Assembly (NCBI GenBank): GCA_018672145.1
Contig: JABHGH010000006.1
Span: 1 to 43,464 of the forward strand
Length of the DNA stretch: 43,464 bases
Direction: 5' to 3'
Origin: Flavobacteriaceae bacterium
Lineage (GTDB): Bacteria > Bacteroidota > Bacteroidia > Flavobacteriales > Flavobacteriaceae
Shown here piece after piece: positions 26,603 to 34,888 of this stretch. Position 1 is the stretch's first letter, and each line of letters starts with the position of its first letter. The position numbers and the translations under genes are program-made. The notes under the pieces were generated by a model. That model had not been told where the DNA came from, searched no databases, and saw only the letters and a list, made by a program, of their open reading frames with translations.

Positions 26603-26980
26603 ATGATGAAATCAATTATTTGTATTCTTTTGTTTTGCCTCTCTTATACAGTGATAGCGCAAGACAAACCCACCAAAAATGACAAAGCAACCGTTGAGGT
26701 TTTGGGCAATTGCAAGATGTGTAAAGAGCGAATTGAAAAAGCTGCACTTTCTGTTAAAGGTGTAAAATATGCATCATGGGATATTCCTTCAGGAAACTTG
26801 AGTTTTATCTACAATGGTTTAAAAACAAATGTGGATTCTGTCGAAATACAAATATCTGCCGTTGGACATGACACGAAAAACTACACAGCAAAATCCAGTA
26901 TATATAACGAATTACCTGGTTGTTGTCAGTATGTGCGTAGAGGGAAAGTGGCAGCGCCAGGGCAAGCGACAAAGCACTAG
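26603..26980 (+). CDS. Secreted heavy-metal-associated (HMA-like) domain protein
   Basis: A 125-residue periplasmic protein. A signal peptide (1-20, ending 'SYTVIAQ') precedes an HMA ferredoxin-like fold (about 28-97) with the metal site 'GNCKMC' (Cys37, Cys40), then 'AVGHDT' (His89) where MerP/Atx1-type folds end. A C-terminal extension adds adjacent Cys107-Cys108 ('PGCCQYV') and a terminal histidine. HMA domains bind soft metals such as Cu(I), Zn or Hg. The gene is cotranscribed with the receptor, so it may take metal from it or buffer it in the periplasm. Metal identity is inference. Confidence 0.87.
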   Translation: MMKSIICILLFCLSYTVIAQDKPTKNDKATVEVLGNCKMCKERIEKAALSVKGVKYASWDIPSGNLSFIYNGLKTNVDSVEIQISAVGHDTKNYTAKSSIYNELPGCCQYVRRGKVAAPGQATKH

Positions 26981-26983
26981 CTA

Positions 26984-27232
26984 CTAATCAGCGCAATAGT
27001 CATCACCCTTTTCATAGTTAGAAAAGGTTTTTTCATCAACTTCAAGGTCACCGATTAGCCCCCCATCTTTATCTTGATCATTGTTTGAAGTGGTGTTTTT
27101 TTCGAAATCGATAACAAAAAGATACCGATTTGGCTCAGTGATTTTGTTTATGATTTTTCCACAATTATCGGGCTCATTACATCTTGTAAGACAAATTGTT
27201 ACAATTAAAAGTAAAAAGAGATAATTTTTCAT
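26984..27232 (-). CDS. Small secreted or lipoprotein with one DxDxDG loop
   Basis: No family recognised. The 82-residue protein starts at ATG 27232, two bases before the end of the upstream barrel gene; an in-frame ATG at 27250 lies inside that gene and is less likely. A signal sequence 'MKNYLFLLLIVTICLTRC' ends at a cysteine that could be lipidated, though arginine just before the cysteine is atypical of a lipobox. The acidic part contains 'DQDKDGGLIGDLE', resembling a single calcium-binding thrombospondin type 3 or EF-hand-type loop. It is cotranscribed with the DUF481-like barrel. Confidence 0.62.
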   Translation of the reverse strand: MKNYLFLLLIVTICLTRCNEPDNCGKIINKITEPNRYLFVIDFEKNTTSNNDQDKDGGLIGDLEVDEKTFSNYEKGDDYCAD

Positions 27233-27233
27233 T

Positions 27234-27980
27234 TTAAAGGTTTTTATCAAAGAGGTTAAAGCTTAGAATGAGACTTGTGGTAAGATCATTTTTTTTATTT
27301 AACTGATAAGGCATGGAGTGGTACCGATTTTGTGCAATAAAAGAGAGAGTGTATCTTTTTTGTTCAAGGTCGACTTTTGGCTCTATAAACAGTCGAATGT
27401 CTTCAGTGTTTTTCGTGTTAAACTGGGCGTAGGTCACGCAGTTAAAAAAAAGCTTTTTTAGAACCTTGATTCGTAGAAATGCATTGACGTTATAGCGAAG
27501 TTTATGAAAGCGAATAGTAGGGTATTCTTCATTTTCATAAAAAAAACCAGTACCGATGTCAATATACTGACTTTCATTTTTGAGCAACGAAAAACGATAT
27601 CCACCACCAAAAAGGTAGCGATGATTCATCTGGAGCACACGAATACTTTGCCCTTGTGCAAAAGCATATATCGAATTGTTGTTTGTAAAATGATTAAGAC
27701 GCAGTTGACCACTCCAGTCGTTGGCCGTGACGATCCCTTCATCTTCCTCAAAATCATGCGCAACTACAAGACGCCAAAGTTGTTTTTCACTTCTTATACC
27801 AGTTAATATTTGATTAAATGTTATAAAAGAATTTTCATTTCCAGATTCCCAATTGGCAGATAGATGCATCTGAGTCGTTAAACTATTTGTAGCCTTACCG
27901 AGTAAAGACTCCGTATTTAATATTGTTTGCCCCTGAATAGAGTTCGCAAATAATATGACAATTAAGAAATATTTCACCAT
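27234..27980 (-). CDS. DUF481-like outer membrane beta-barrel protein
   Basis: A 248-residue protein with a signal peptide (1-17, ending 'NSIQGQ') and a series of amphipathic strands throughout, ending in an aromatic-rich strand. 'LSANWESGNENSFITFNQILTG' resembles the DUF481 opening, a family of small outer-membrane barrels of unknown role. The ATG at 27980 is followed by GTG-AAA. A TAnnTTTG element lies 9 bases upstream. The gene diverges from the T9SS cargo gene by 97 bases. Confidence 0.72.
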   Translation of the reverse strand: MVKYFLIVILFANSIQGQTILNTESLLGKATNSLTTQMHLSANWESGNENSFITFNQILTGIRSEKQLWRLVVAHDFEEDEGIVTANDWSGQLRLNHFTNNNSIYAFAQGQSIRVLQMNHRYLFGGGYRFSLLKNESQYIDIGTGFFYENEEYPTIRFHKLRYNVNAFLRIKVLKKLFFNCVTYAQFNTKNTEDIRLFIEPKVDLEQKRYTLSFIAQNRYHSMPYQLNKKNDLTTSLILSFNLFDKNL

Positions 27981-27989
27981 ATTTTTTTA

Positions 27990-27997
27990 CAAAAATA
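27990..27997 (-). promoter_or_regulatory. Candidate -7 element for the DUF481-like gene
   Basis: The minus strand reads TATTTTTG, an exact TAnnTTTG match, 9 bases before the ATG at 27980. No TTG was found at the expected -33 position. Confidence 0.38.
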
Positions 27998-28077
27998 GAG
28001 TATTATAACTATTACTTGTATCATTTCAATATCGTGTTAGATAAGAATTGTATATTTAATGAACCTAAACTCACACG

Positions 28078-28794
28078 ATGAAAAACTTTTTCTTTCTTCT
28101 TTTGCCTTTTATTGGTCTTGGTCAATCCGTTTGGGGTGGTGACGACATGACATTTACAAAATCCAATAACGCTGATTTCACGCTAGAAGAAAATCAAGAT
28201 CGAATCACAAGTAATGTTTGGCTGACACGCGGCAGTGGTGGAGGACTCTACAATATCCATTTTGAAGACGTATACAGTGCTGGAACTAGCCCAGCAAATA
28301 CGTTGTGGGCAATTGGGAACACCTCAAATAGCAATTTGTCATTTTCTAATTTTAGAGATTTTCACATCAATTCAGGAAATAAACCTCCAATAAATCAAGA
28401 TATTGTTTTGAAGTTGACTCAAGGAACAACAAGCGAGTCAGACGACGTTTTCATAGATATTAGATTTACTTCATGGGTTTCAGGAGGAGGAGGCTCTGAT
28501 GGTGGCGGTGGCGGATTTAGCTATACACGCAGCACAGACCCAAATTTGGGGTTTGCTTCACTGGATAAGGTGCCATCGATTTTGGTATATCCGAATCCTA
28601 CGAAAGGACTAGTCACCACTCACCCTGTTGTTTCGAAAATTCTTGTTTATGACCTTACTGGGAAACAATTGTTGGACTCCAATTTGTCTAGCATTGATAT
28701 AAGCGCTTTTAAAAATGGTGTATATCTTTTTCAACTGTATCGCAATGACACCAAAGAGTGGGTCAATAGGCGCGTGGTTAAATTAGTGGAGTAG
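28078..28794 (+). CDS. Secreted protein with type IX secretion (T9SS type A) sorting domain
   Basis: A 238-residue exported protein. A signal peptide (1-15) leads to a 125-residue N-terminal part of no family I recognise, predicted beta-rich ('TFTKSNNADFTLEENQDRITSNVWLTRG'). A glycine/serine linker at about 144-156 comes next, then a C-terminal T9SS sorting domain: 'ILVYPNPTKGLV', 'ILVYDLTGKQLL', 'IDISAFKNGVYLFQL' and a final 'RRVVKLVE'. Such proteins cross the outer membrane through the Bacteroidetes gliding/secretion machine and are anchored or released. The gene stands alone between convergent and divergent neighbours. Confidence 0.85.
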   Translation: MKNFFFLLLPFIGLGQSVWGGDDMTFTKSNNADFTLEENQDRITSNVWLTRGSGGGLYNIHFEDVYSAGTSPANTLWAIGNTSNSNLSFSNFRDFHINSGNKPPINQDIVLKLTQGTTSESDDVFIDIRFTSWVSGGGGSDGGGGGFSYTRSTDPNLGFASLDKVPSILVYPNPTKGLVTTHPVVSKILVYDLTGKQLLDSNLSSIDISAFKNGVYLFQLYRNDTKEWVNRRVVKLVE

Positions 28795-28807
28795 AGAGTA
28801 GGAAAAT

Positions 28808-30178
28808 TTACTTCCCAATACAAAAGCTTTCGAAAATATTTCCAAGAAGCTCGTCTGTAGAAATAGCACCTGTTAAAGTGCCTAGATGATGAAGAGCACT
28901 CCTAAGATCTACAGCCAAAAGATCGCCACTCAATCCTCCTGTCAGACCTTCTCGAACAGCTAAAATAGCACCAAGTGCCTGTTGCAGTTCGCCGTAATGA
29001 CGGTTGCTGCTTACAACGGTGTCATAGCTAGTGTGGTTTACAAACCGAACGAGGTATTGCGTGAGTTTATCCAATCCTTTTCCTGTTTGAGCTGAGATCA
29101 CAACGGCGTCAATTTCCCCAAGTGAATCACAAAAATTTTGTAAACCTTTTTGATCATGCTTGTCAGCTTTGTTGACCAATACAAGAGGGTTTTTATGTTG
29201 AAGTTTTTTCACTTCCTCAATCACATCTTTCGTTGCCATGGATGATGGATCAACAACGTAGAGTAAAAGTTCAGCTTCGGCAATCTTGTCTATGGCACGC
29301 TTTACGCCGATTGCTTCAATGGTATCCTTTGTTTCTCGTAATCCAGCGGTGTCGATGAATCGAAACTGTACTCCTTCCAAGATGACCGTGTCTTCTATAC
29401 TGTCGCGTGTAGTTCCAGCAATTTCAGAAACAATTGCTTTTTCTTCTTGCACCAATGCATTTAACAAGGAAGATTTCCCTGCGTTTGGCTTCCCTGCAAT
29501 AGCAACGGGTACGCCGTTTTTCATGGCATTTCCTACACGAAATGAGTCAATGAGTGTTTTGAGGGTGTGTTGAACATCTGAAAGTAATTCTTCGAGTGAA
29601 GAACGATCCGCAAAGTCAACGTCTTCTTCGCTAAAGTCAAGTTCTAGCTCGATCAACGAAGCAAAGTGAACCAATTTTTCTCGAAGTTCTTCCAAACGAT
29701 TTGAGATACCTCCACGCAATTGTTGCATAGCCATCCGGTGAGCAGCTTCTCCTTCACTTGCGATCAAGTCAGCGACAGCTTCCGCTTGTGTAAGGTCCAT
29801 TTTTCCATTCAGAAAAGCACGTAAGGTAAACTCCCCTGGCTCTGCCATCTCAGCGCCTTTTTTCAATATTAATTGGATAAGTTGCTGCTGGATATAGGAA
29901 GAACCATGGCATGAAATCTCTATCACATCCTCGCCAGTATATGAATTTGGACCTCGAAAAAGACTGACTAACACTTCGTCAAGTGTGTGGTCTCCATCTA
30001 TGATATGTCCTAGGTGTATGGTGTGGGTGGATTGTTTACTCAGAATTTTTCCATGTATCGATTGAAACAATTGATCGGCGATTGTAAACGCGTCATTTCC
30101 AGAAAGGCGAACGATAGCGATCGCACCAGCGCCTGGCGCTGTGGCTGTTGCCACAATTGTTTTTGTCCCTCTTTGCAT
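28808..30178 (-). CDS. mnmE: tRNA modification GTPase MnmE
   Basis: MnmE works with MnmG to install carboxymethylaminomethyl groups at U34 of several tRNAs. The 456-residue length is typical. The N-terminal tetrahydrofolate-binding domain begins 'TIVATATAPGAGAIAIVRLSG', the G domain carries G1 GKPNAGKSS (229-237), G3 DTAG (276-279) and G4 NKAD (336-339), and the protein ends with the diagnostic 'FCIGK' cysteine motif. It starts 22 bases after the GNAT-like gene, and the two are probably cotranscribed. Confidence 0.97.
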   Translation of the reverse strand: MQRGTKTIVATATAPGAGAIAIVRLSGNDAFTIADQLFQSIHGKILSKQSTHTIHLGHIIDGDHTLDEVLVSLFRGPNSYTGEDVIEISCHGSSYIQQQLIQLILKKGAEMAEPGEFTLRAFLNGKMDLTQAEAVADLIASEGEAAHRMAMQQLRGGISNRLEELREKLVHFASLIELELDFSEEDVDFADRSSLEELLSDVQHTLKTLIDSFRVGNAMKNGVPVAIAGKPNAGKSSLLNALVQEEKAIVSEIAGTTRDSIEDTVILEGVQFRFIDTAGLRETKDTIEAIGVKRAIDKIAEAELLLYVVDPSSMATKDVIEEVKKLQHKNPLVLVNKADKHDQKGLQNFCDSLGEIDAVVISAQTGKGLDKLTQYLVRFVNHTSYDTVVSSNRHYGELQQALGAILAVREGLTGGLSGDLLAVDLRSALHHLGTLTGAISTDELLGNIFESFCIGK

Positions 30179-30200
30179 TTGGCAAAAATAAAAAACAAAA

Positions 30201-31328
30201 CTAGCTTATTGCTTTTTTATATGTTCTTCTGCGTTTGTGAAGATCGTGCTCATAGTTTTTCCACATCATTTGGATAGCGCTATTCTCTTCTAGCTCAGGG
30301 TTTGTCTCAACATCTGTAATCCCTCGCTTGTTAAACATACGTTGTATGGCATCAAACAAGATGGCAGTCACTCCCTTGTTTTGATAGGCGGGGTCGATGC
30401 CAATCAAATAAAAAGAAGCTTTATGGTTTTTGCGCTGTGCTTGTAAAATGTGTAAAAACCCAAAAGGAAACAACGAGCCGTTTACTTTTTTAAGTGCTTC
30501 AGAAAATGAGGGCATGGTTATCGCAAAAGCAACGAGTTTCCCAGTTTCATCAGTGACACATTTAATAAAGTCTGGATGGATGTATGAAAAGTATTTTTCT
30601 TTGTAATGCGCTATTTGATAAGGTTGAATAGGTACAAATGATTGCAACTTGTCATAGGTTTTGTTGAGCAAGTCAAACATATCGTCAACGTAGGGAATAA
30701 TTTGTTTTCGATGTTTGAATTCAAGAGGCTTTAGCTTATATCGTTTGGCTATGAGAGAGGCATATTTCTTGACTTTTTCTGGCGCATCTTCGGCACGGTA
30801 TATTTTTATTTTATATTCGACCCACTCAGCTTGTTTGGTCAATTCTAATTCTTCGAGGTGTTCCATTTGATATGGGTAATGATACCAAGTAATCATGGTG
30901 TTTTTGTGCTCAAAACCTTTCACCAAAATCCCAGCTTTATCCATATTGGAAAAGCCCATAGGCCCTTCCATATAAGTCAATCCTTTTTCTTTGCCCCAGT
31001 CATACACTGCTTCTAATAAAAGTTTGCTAACCTCAATGTCATCGATGCTGTCATACCATCCAAATCTAACTTTGGTTTTGCCTTGTTCTTTGACTTCTAT
31101 CCAGTTGATCATGGCTGCTATTCTACCAACCACCTCATTCCCTTTCATTGCTAAAAAGAGCTTTGCCTCTGCATTTTCGAATACTGGATTTGATTCGGTA
31201 TTAAAGACTGCTTTTTCTTCTTTAGTTATTGGAGGAACCCATTCGGAGCATCCTTTATAGAGTTTGAATGGAAAGGAAAAAAAGGCTTTGCGAGATGTAG
31301 GTGAATGTACTTCTTGAAGTCTATACAT
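30201..31328 (-). CDS. GNAT-like acyltransferase family protein
   Basis: A 375-residue soluble protein. The N-terminal half ('KLYKGCSEWVPPITKEEK', 'GNEVVGRIAAMIN') and C-terminal half ('KLVAFAITMPSFSEALKK', 'YLIGIDPAYQNKGVTAILFDAI') look like tandem GNAT folds. 'PAYQNKGV' resembles the acetyl-CoA pyrophosphate-binding motif A. The substrate is unknown. I recall the unrelated label GTP cyclohydrolase on some homologues; nothing seen supports it. The gene starts 4 bases after the preceding outer-membrane protein gene stop and is in a run with mnmE. Confidence 0.75.
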   Translation of the reverse strand: MYRLQEVHSPTSRKAFFSFPFKLYKGCSEWVPPITKEEKAVFNTESNPVFENAEAKLFLAMKGNEVVGRIAAMINWIEVKEQGKTKVRFGWYDSIDDIEVSKLLLEAVYDWGKEKGLTYMEGPMGFSNMDKAGILVKGFEHKNTMITWYHYPYQMEHLEELELTKQAEWVEYKIKIYRAEDAPEKVKKYASLIAKRYKLKPLEFKHRKQIIPYVDDMFDLLNKTYDKLQSFVPIQPYQIAHYKEKYFSYIHPDFIKCVTDETGKLVAFAITMPSFSEALKKVNGSLFPFGFLHILQAQRKNHKASFYLIGIDPAYQNKGVTAILFDAIQRMFNKRGITDVETNPELEENSAIQMMWKNYEHDLHKRRRTYKKAIS

Positions 31329-31332
31329 TTAT

Positions 31333-32409
31333 TCACGTTTTAGATTTGCGAGATAATTTTCGTTGCTGACGTTCGAATTTACGCATTTTTTTATTTTTTG
31401 CATTTATGTCTCTCAATTCTTTAGCATTTATTTTTCTGTCTAATCGCTGCTTTTTTCTTTGCTTACGCAACACTTTAATCTCTTGTGGAATACCATTGTC
31501 ATTGTACCGGTCTATACGATAGGAAACCCCAATACCTGTAGTCATCATTGCTGGCGTGTCTTTTAGAGTATGGCTTGCAAATGCATCTACTTGAATGTTT
31601 TCATTGATTAAATAAACAGCCCCTAACGTCATAAAGATATCTGAAAACAATTTGTTTTTAACGGCATGTTGTTCAATAAATCCCACGAGCTTTTTCTTAA
31701 TTGGCACGATCAAACTCGTGGAAACAAAATTTTGCTCATACGCACTCCCTACATAGCGTTTGCCCCAATTTGACACCAGAACATAGTTATTTAGAAAATG
31801 ATTTTGGGTTATCAAACTATATTCACCTGAAATGTCATCTTGTTCTACGGGGGAGGGTGTGCTATCTAAAAGAGGAGCAAAGGGTTCGCCGTAAGGATAG
31901 ATGTTCCCAAAGTTAAGCTCTGATCCCGCATAAAATGATACTGCGGGAATTAAGTCAACCATACGGATACCTTTATTGGCTTTGTAGCTTTTTGTGTTTG
32001 GCTTATACCAACTTTGGTTTCTATGCGGATCAAAGAGTAAGATCTTGAAACCTATCGTATTCCGTTTTGTTCCTATTCTATCTAAACGACTTTCACCATC
32101 TGCATTATTATATGTGAAGACATCTTTATGATAGTCTACCCTGTAAATAAGTTCAAGGTTTTGAAGGATAAGGCCAGTGCGCAGGTCCAACGTAAAACCA
32201 ACGCCTCTACTTTTAGCTTGTGCAAGAGATAAAAACTGATCTTTCCGGTAGGAAGTTCCAAACTCTATTTGATATACCCCAGGAGCAATGGAAAAAGCTC
32301 CTTGTGTTAATCCAGGCCGATTGCTATTAATGATTGAGGTATATTGCCCAGATAACACCAAAAAAGACAACCCAAAAAAGAGAAAAAGAACAAACTTTTT
32401 TGCATTCAT
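31333..32409 (-). CDS. Outer membrane transporter-like barrel protein with basic C-terminal tail
   Basis: A 358-residue protein with a signal peptide (MNAKKFVLFLFFGLSFLVLSGQ) and a barrel-like middle starting 'INSNRPGLTQGAFSIAPGVYQIEFG', a pattern shared with transporter/phenol MetA-like outer membrane proteins. The last 45 or so residues are extremely rich in lysine and arginine, which is odd for a barrel. ATG 32409 is chosen because it starts the signal peptide; an in-frame ATG at 32439 adds ten residues. Function unknown. It heads a run with the GNAT-like gene and mnmE. Confidence 0.72.
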   Translation of the reverse strand: MNAKKFVLFLFFGLSFLVLSGQYTSIINSNRPGLTQGAFSIAPGVYQIEFGTSYRKDQFLSLAQAKSRGVGFTLDLRTGLILQNLELIYRVDYHKDVFTYNNADGESRLDRIGTKRNTIGFKILLFDPHRNQSWYKPNTKSYKANKGIRMVDLIPAVSFYAGSELNFGNIYPYGEPFAPLLDSTPSPVEQDDISGEYSLITQNHFLNNYVLVSNWGKRYVGSAYEQNFVSTSLIVPIKKKLVGFIEQHAVKNKLFSDIFMTLGAVYLINENIQVDAFASHTLKDTPAMMTTGIGVSYRIDRYNDNGIPQEIKVLRKQRKKQRLDRKINAKELRDINAKNKKMRKFERQQRKLSRKSKT

Positions 32410-32414
32410 ATTTT

Positions 32415-32422
32415 CAAAGATA
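32415..32422 (-). promoter_or_regulatory. Candidate -7 element for the barrel-GNAT-mnmE run
   Basis: The minus strand reads TATCTTTG, an exact TAnnTTTG match, five bases before the ATG at 32409. The short spacing would give a nearly leaderless transcript. It also supports ATG 32409 over ATG 32439, which lies upstream of it. Confidence 0.42.
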
Positions 32423-32443
32423 AAGAATTGCAGTAGCACATCA

Positions 32444-32470
32444 TTGGTAACGCATAGAATTGTATTTTTG
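32444..32470 (+). promoter_or_regulatory. Candidate promoter of the YfhO operon (TTG-N16-TATTTTTG)
   Basis: A TTG at 32444 and an exact TAnnTTTG (TATTTTTG, 32463-32470) are separated by 16 bases, one short of the usual 17-23. Transcription would begin near 32476, some 16 bases before ATG 32492. This supports ATG 32492 over the longer open frame. Confidence 0.42.
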
Positions 32471-32491
32471 AGTATTCAAGTTCTTTTACGA

Positions 32492-34888
32492 ATGATTAAA
32501 AACAATTTACTACACTTTCTATCAATCACATTGTTTGCGCTGCTTGCGCTCGCTTATTTCTATCCGCTTCTCAGTGGTAAAGTGATTGTTCAATCCGATA
32601 TTCAACAGTTTCAAGGGATGCAGCGTCAGGTGTTAGAGCACCGTGCCGAATACGATGAAGAACCGTATTGGACAGACAATGCTTTTGGAGGGATGCCCAC
32701 CTATCAAATTACGTCCAACTTCCCAAATGATATTATCGGTGGTGTTGATAAGATCATTCGGTTTTTACCTCGACCAGCCGATTATCTTTTTGTCTATCTA
32801 CTCAGTTTTTACCTCCTAATGCTTTTTTTTACTCCTAAAATACCAGTAGCAATTGCGGGAGCAATTGCTTTTGGATTTTCGACCTATTTGCTCATCATAT
32901 TGGGGGTAGGACACAACACCAAAGCCCTTGCCATTGGCTATATGCCACTTGTTGTTCTTGGTGTGCTTTATCTGTTCTCAAATCAACGGAAATACGGATT
33001 TGGCATAGTGACCATTGCCACTGCACTTCAGCTCCACGCCAATCACTATCAGATGACATACTATATGCTCATTTTGATCGCAGTGATTTGTGTTTGCTTT
33101 GGGATTGAATATGTTCGTTCTCGAAAGTACCTGTCCTATTTGCAGTCAATAACTATACTGATTGGTGCCATGCTGCTCGCACTTAGTTTTAACGCAACCC
33201 AATTGTTAGCCACAAAACAATATGCAAATGAAAGTACCCGCGGTACGTCTCCGTTAAAAGAAACAATGACTGGTGAGCCAAGGCTATCTTCAGATGGACT
33301 GTCTTTTGATTATATCACTGAATATAGCTATGGCATAGTCGAATCTTTAAATTTGATTATTCCACGCTTGACCGGTGGGGGAAGTGGTGATCAAACAAAT
33401 TCGTCAGGAGAACTGGCAAGTTTTTTACAAAATTTCGACCCAGAGACTGCTCAATATGTTTTCAACTATGCGCGTACGTACTGGGGTGATCAGCCAATTG
33501 TAGAGGCACCGGCCTACATTGGAATTACAGTGTTTTTCTTGGCTGTGCTTGGGTTCTTTCTCATGCATCGCCGTTGGCGTTTGATTTTACTTTCTTCCAT
33601 TGTCGTTTCTCTTCTGATATCATGGGGTAAAAATGTCCCAGATTTCACCCAGTTCCTGATTGATTATATGCCATTCTACAATAAATTTAGAGCTGTTAGC
33701 TCCGCGCAAGTGATTCTTGAAATTTGCTTTCCTATTGCGGCTGTATTTGGAATGATCGGTCTGATGGATGCTACAAACACAAAACGTAAAAAAGCTCTCA
33801 ACCAAACGGGACTAATTTTAGCGTCTATCCTTTTACTCGTATGGATCGGTGCGGTTTTTGTATTTGACTATCAATCCGCCTTTGAGCCTTTTGCGTCATA
33901 TCCTGAAATCATGAATCCTTTACAGCAAGATCGAAAAGCAATTTTGCTTTCCGATTTGTTTCGTTCAGTGATTTATGTGGGCATACTTTATCTCATTTGT
34001 CGTATCGTGTTTTGGTCCAAACACAAACAGTATGTTGTACCATTACTCGCTTTGGCGATCCTGATTGATCTTTGGTCTTTTGGTAATAACTATGTAAACA
34101 GCGATGACTTTGCTAATAAATCAACGATGCAACGTCCTTTTCAGCCAACATCTGCCGATCGCATCATTTTAGCAGATACTACACGATATCGTGTGTTTGA
34201 ACCGCGCCTTGGAATGGCACATGCACGCACAGCTTATTTTCATAACACCATAGGTGGTTATCATGGAGCTAAGCCTCACCGTATGCAATCGCTATATGAT
34301 TACCATCTCAGTAGTAAAATTAGTCCCGATGTTGTAAACATGCTGAATGTTAAATACACTTTACAGACTGATGATCAAGGTGGTCTTTCTGCGGGCATTA
34401 ACCCCAATGCTTTTGGAAATGCATGGTTTGTAGATGCTGTGCGTGTGTGCCGATCAGCCGATGAGGAAATTCGGCGACTTGCCAATGAAGATCTCACTAA
34501 AATTGCATTGACAACGGATGAGATTCCACAAAACACTTTTTCTACTGACAGTCTTTCACAAATTACGCTGACACATCATAAAGCCAATGCGTTGACCTAT
34601 CAATCTTCGACTTCATCTACAGCTTTTGCTGTGTTTTCTGAAATGCATTATCCACATGGTTGGCAAGCTTACATTGATGGGGGTAGGGTACCACATTATC
34701 GTGTGAATTACGCATTGCGTGGTTTGATCATTCCAGCAGGCGATCACGATATCTCTTTTCGCTTTGAACCTCAAGTGATTGCACGTGGATCAAGCATCCA
34801 GCTAGGGGGGTATGGACTATTTGCACTTTTACTATTACTTTCTTTTGCTCCAAAGCGTTTTATGCCTAAAAAAAAGCGAATTGGGTAA
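32492..34888 (+). CDS. YfhO family multi-pass membrane protein
   Basis: A 798-residue membrane protein from ATG 32492, beginning 'MIKNNLLHFLSITLFALLAL'. An open frame reaches back to 32288 but overlaps the divergent barrel gene and adds no helix. It has about a dozen hydrophobic segments, a large soluble loop after the first, and a soluble C-terminal beta domain ('FSEMHYPHGWQAYIDGG', 'ISFRFEP') before a last helix. YfhO-like proteins have a GT-C-like layout and are linked to glycosylation of envelope polymers. The next two genes are a glycosyltransferase and a flippase, which fits. Confidence 0.86.
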   Translation: MIKNNLLHFLSITLFALLALAYFYPLLSGKVIVQSDIQQFQGMQRQVLEHRAEYDEEPYWTDNAFGGMPTYQITSNFPNDIIGGVDKIIRFLPRPADYLFVYLLSFYLLMLFFTPKIPVAIAGAIAFGFSTYLLIILGVGHNTKALAIGYMPLVVLGVLYLFSNQRKYGFGIVTIATALQLHANHYQMTYYMLILIAVICVCFGIEYVRSRKYLSYLQSITILIGAMLLALSFNATQLLATKQYANESTRGTSPLKETMTGEPRLSSDGLSFDYITEYSYGIVESLNLIIPRLTGGGSGDQTNSSGELASFLQNFDPETAQYVFNYARTYWGDQPIVEAPAYIGITVFFLAVLGFFLMHRRWRLILLSSIVVSLLISWGKNVPDFTQFLIDYMPFYNKFRAVSSAQVILEICFPIAAVFGMIGLMDATNTKRKKALNQTGLILASILLLVWIGAVFVFDYQSAFEPFASYPEIMNPLQQDRKAILLSDLFRSVIYVGILYLICRIVFWSKHKQYVVPLLALAILIDLWSFGNNYVNSDDFANKSTMQRPFQPTSADRIILADTTRYRVFEPRLGMAHARTAYFHNTIGGYHGAKPHRMQSLYDYHLSSKISPDVVNMLNVKYTLQTDDQGGLSAGINPNAFGNAWFVDAVRVCRSADEEIRRLANEDLTKIALTTDEIPQNTFSTDSLSQITLTHHKANALTYQSSTSSTAFAVFSEMHYPHGWQAYIDGGRVPHYRVNYALRGLIIPAGDHDISFRFEPQVIARGSSIQLGGYGLFALLLLLSFAPKRFMPKKKRIG

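Noticed and set aside
28795..28830. Possible terminator hairpin between the T9SS cargo and mnmE
   Set aside because: Only a four-base GGAA/TTCC stem could be drawn, with no U-tract, too weak to call.
32288..32491. N-terminal extension of YfhO from ATG 32288
   Set aside because: It is antisense to the signal-peptide region of the divergent barrel gene and would lie upstream of both candidate promoters.
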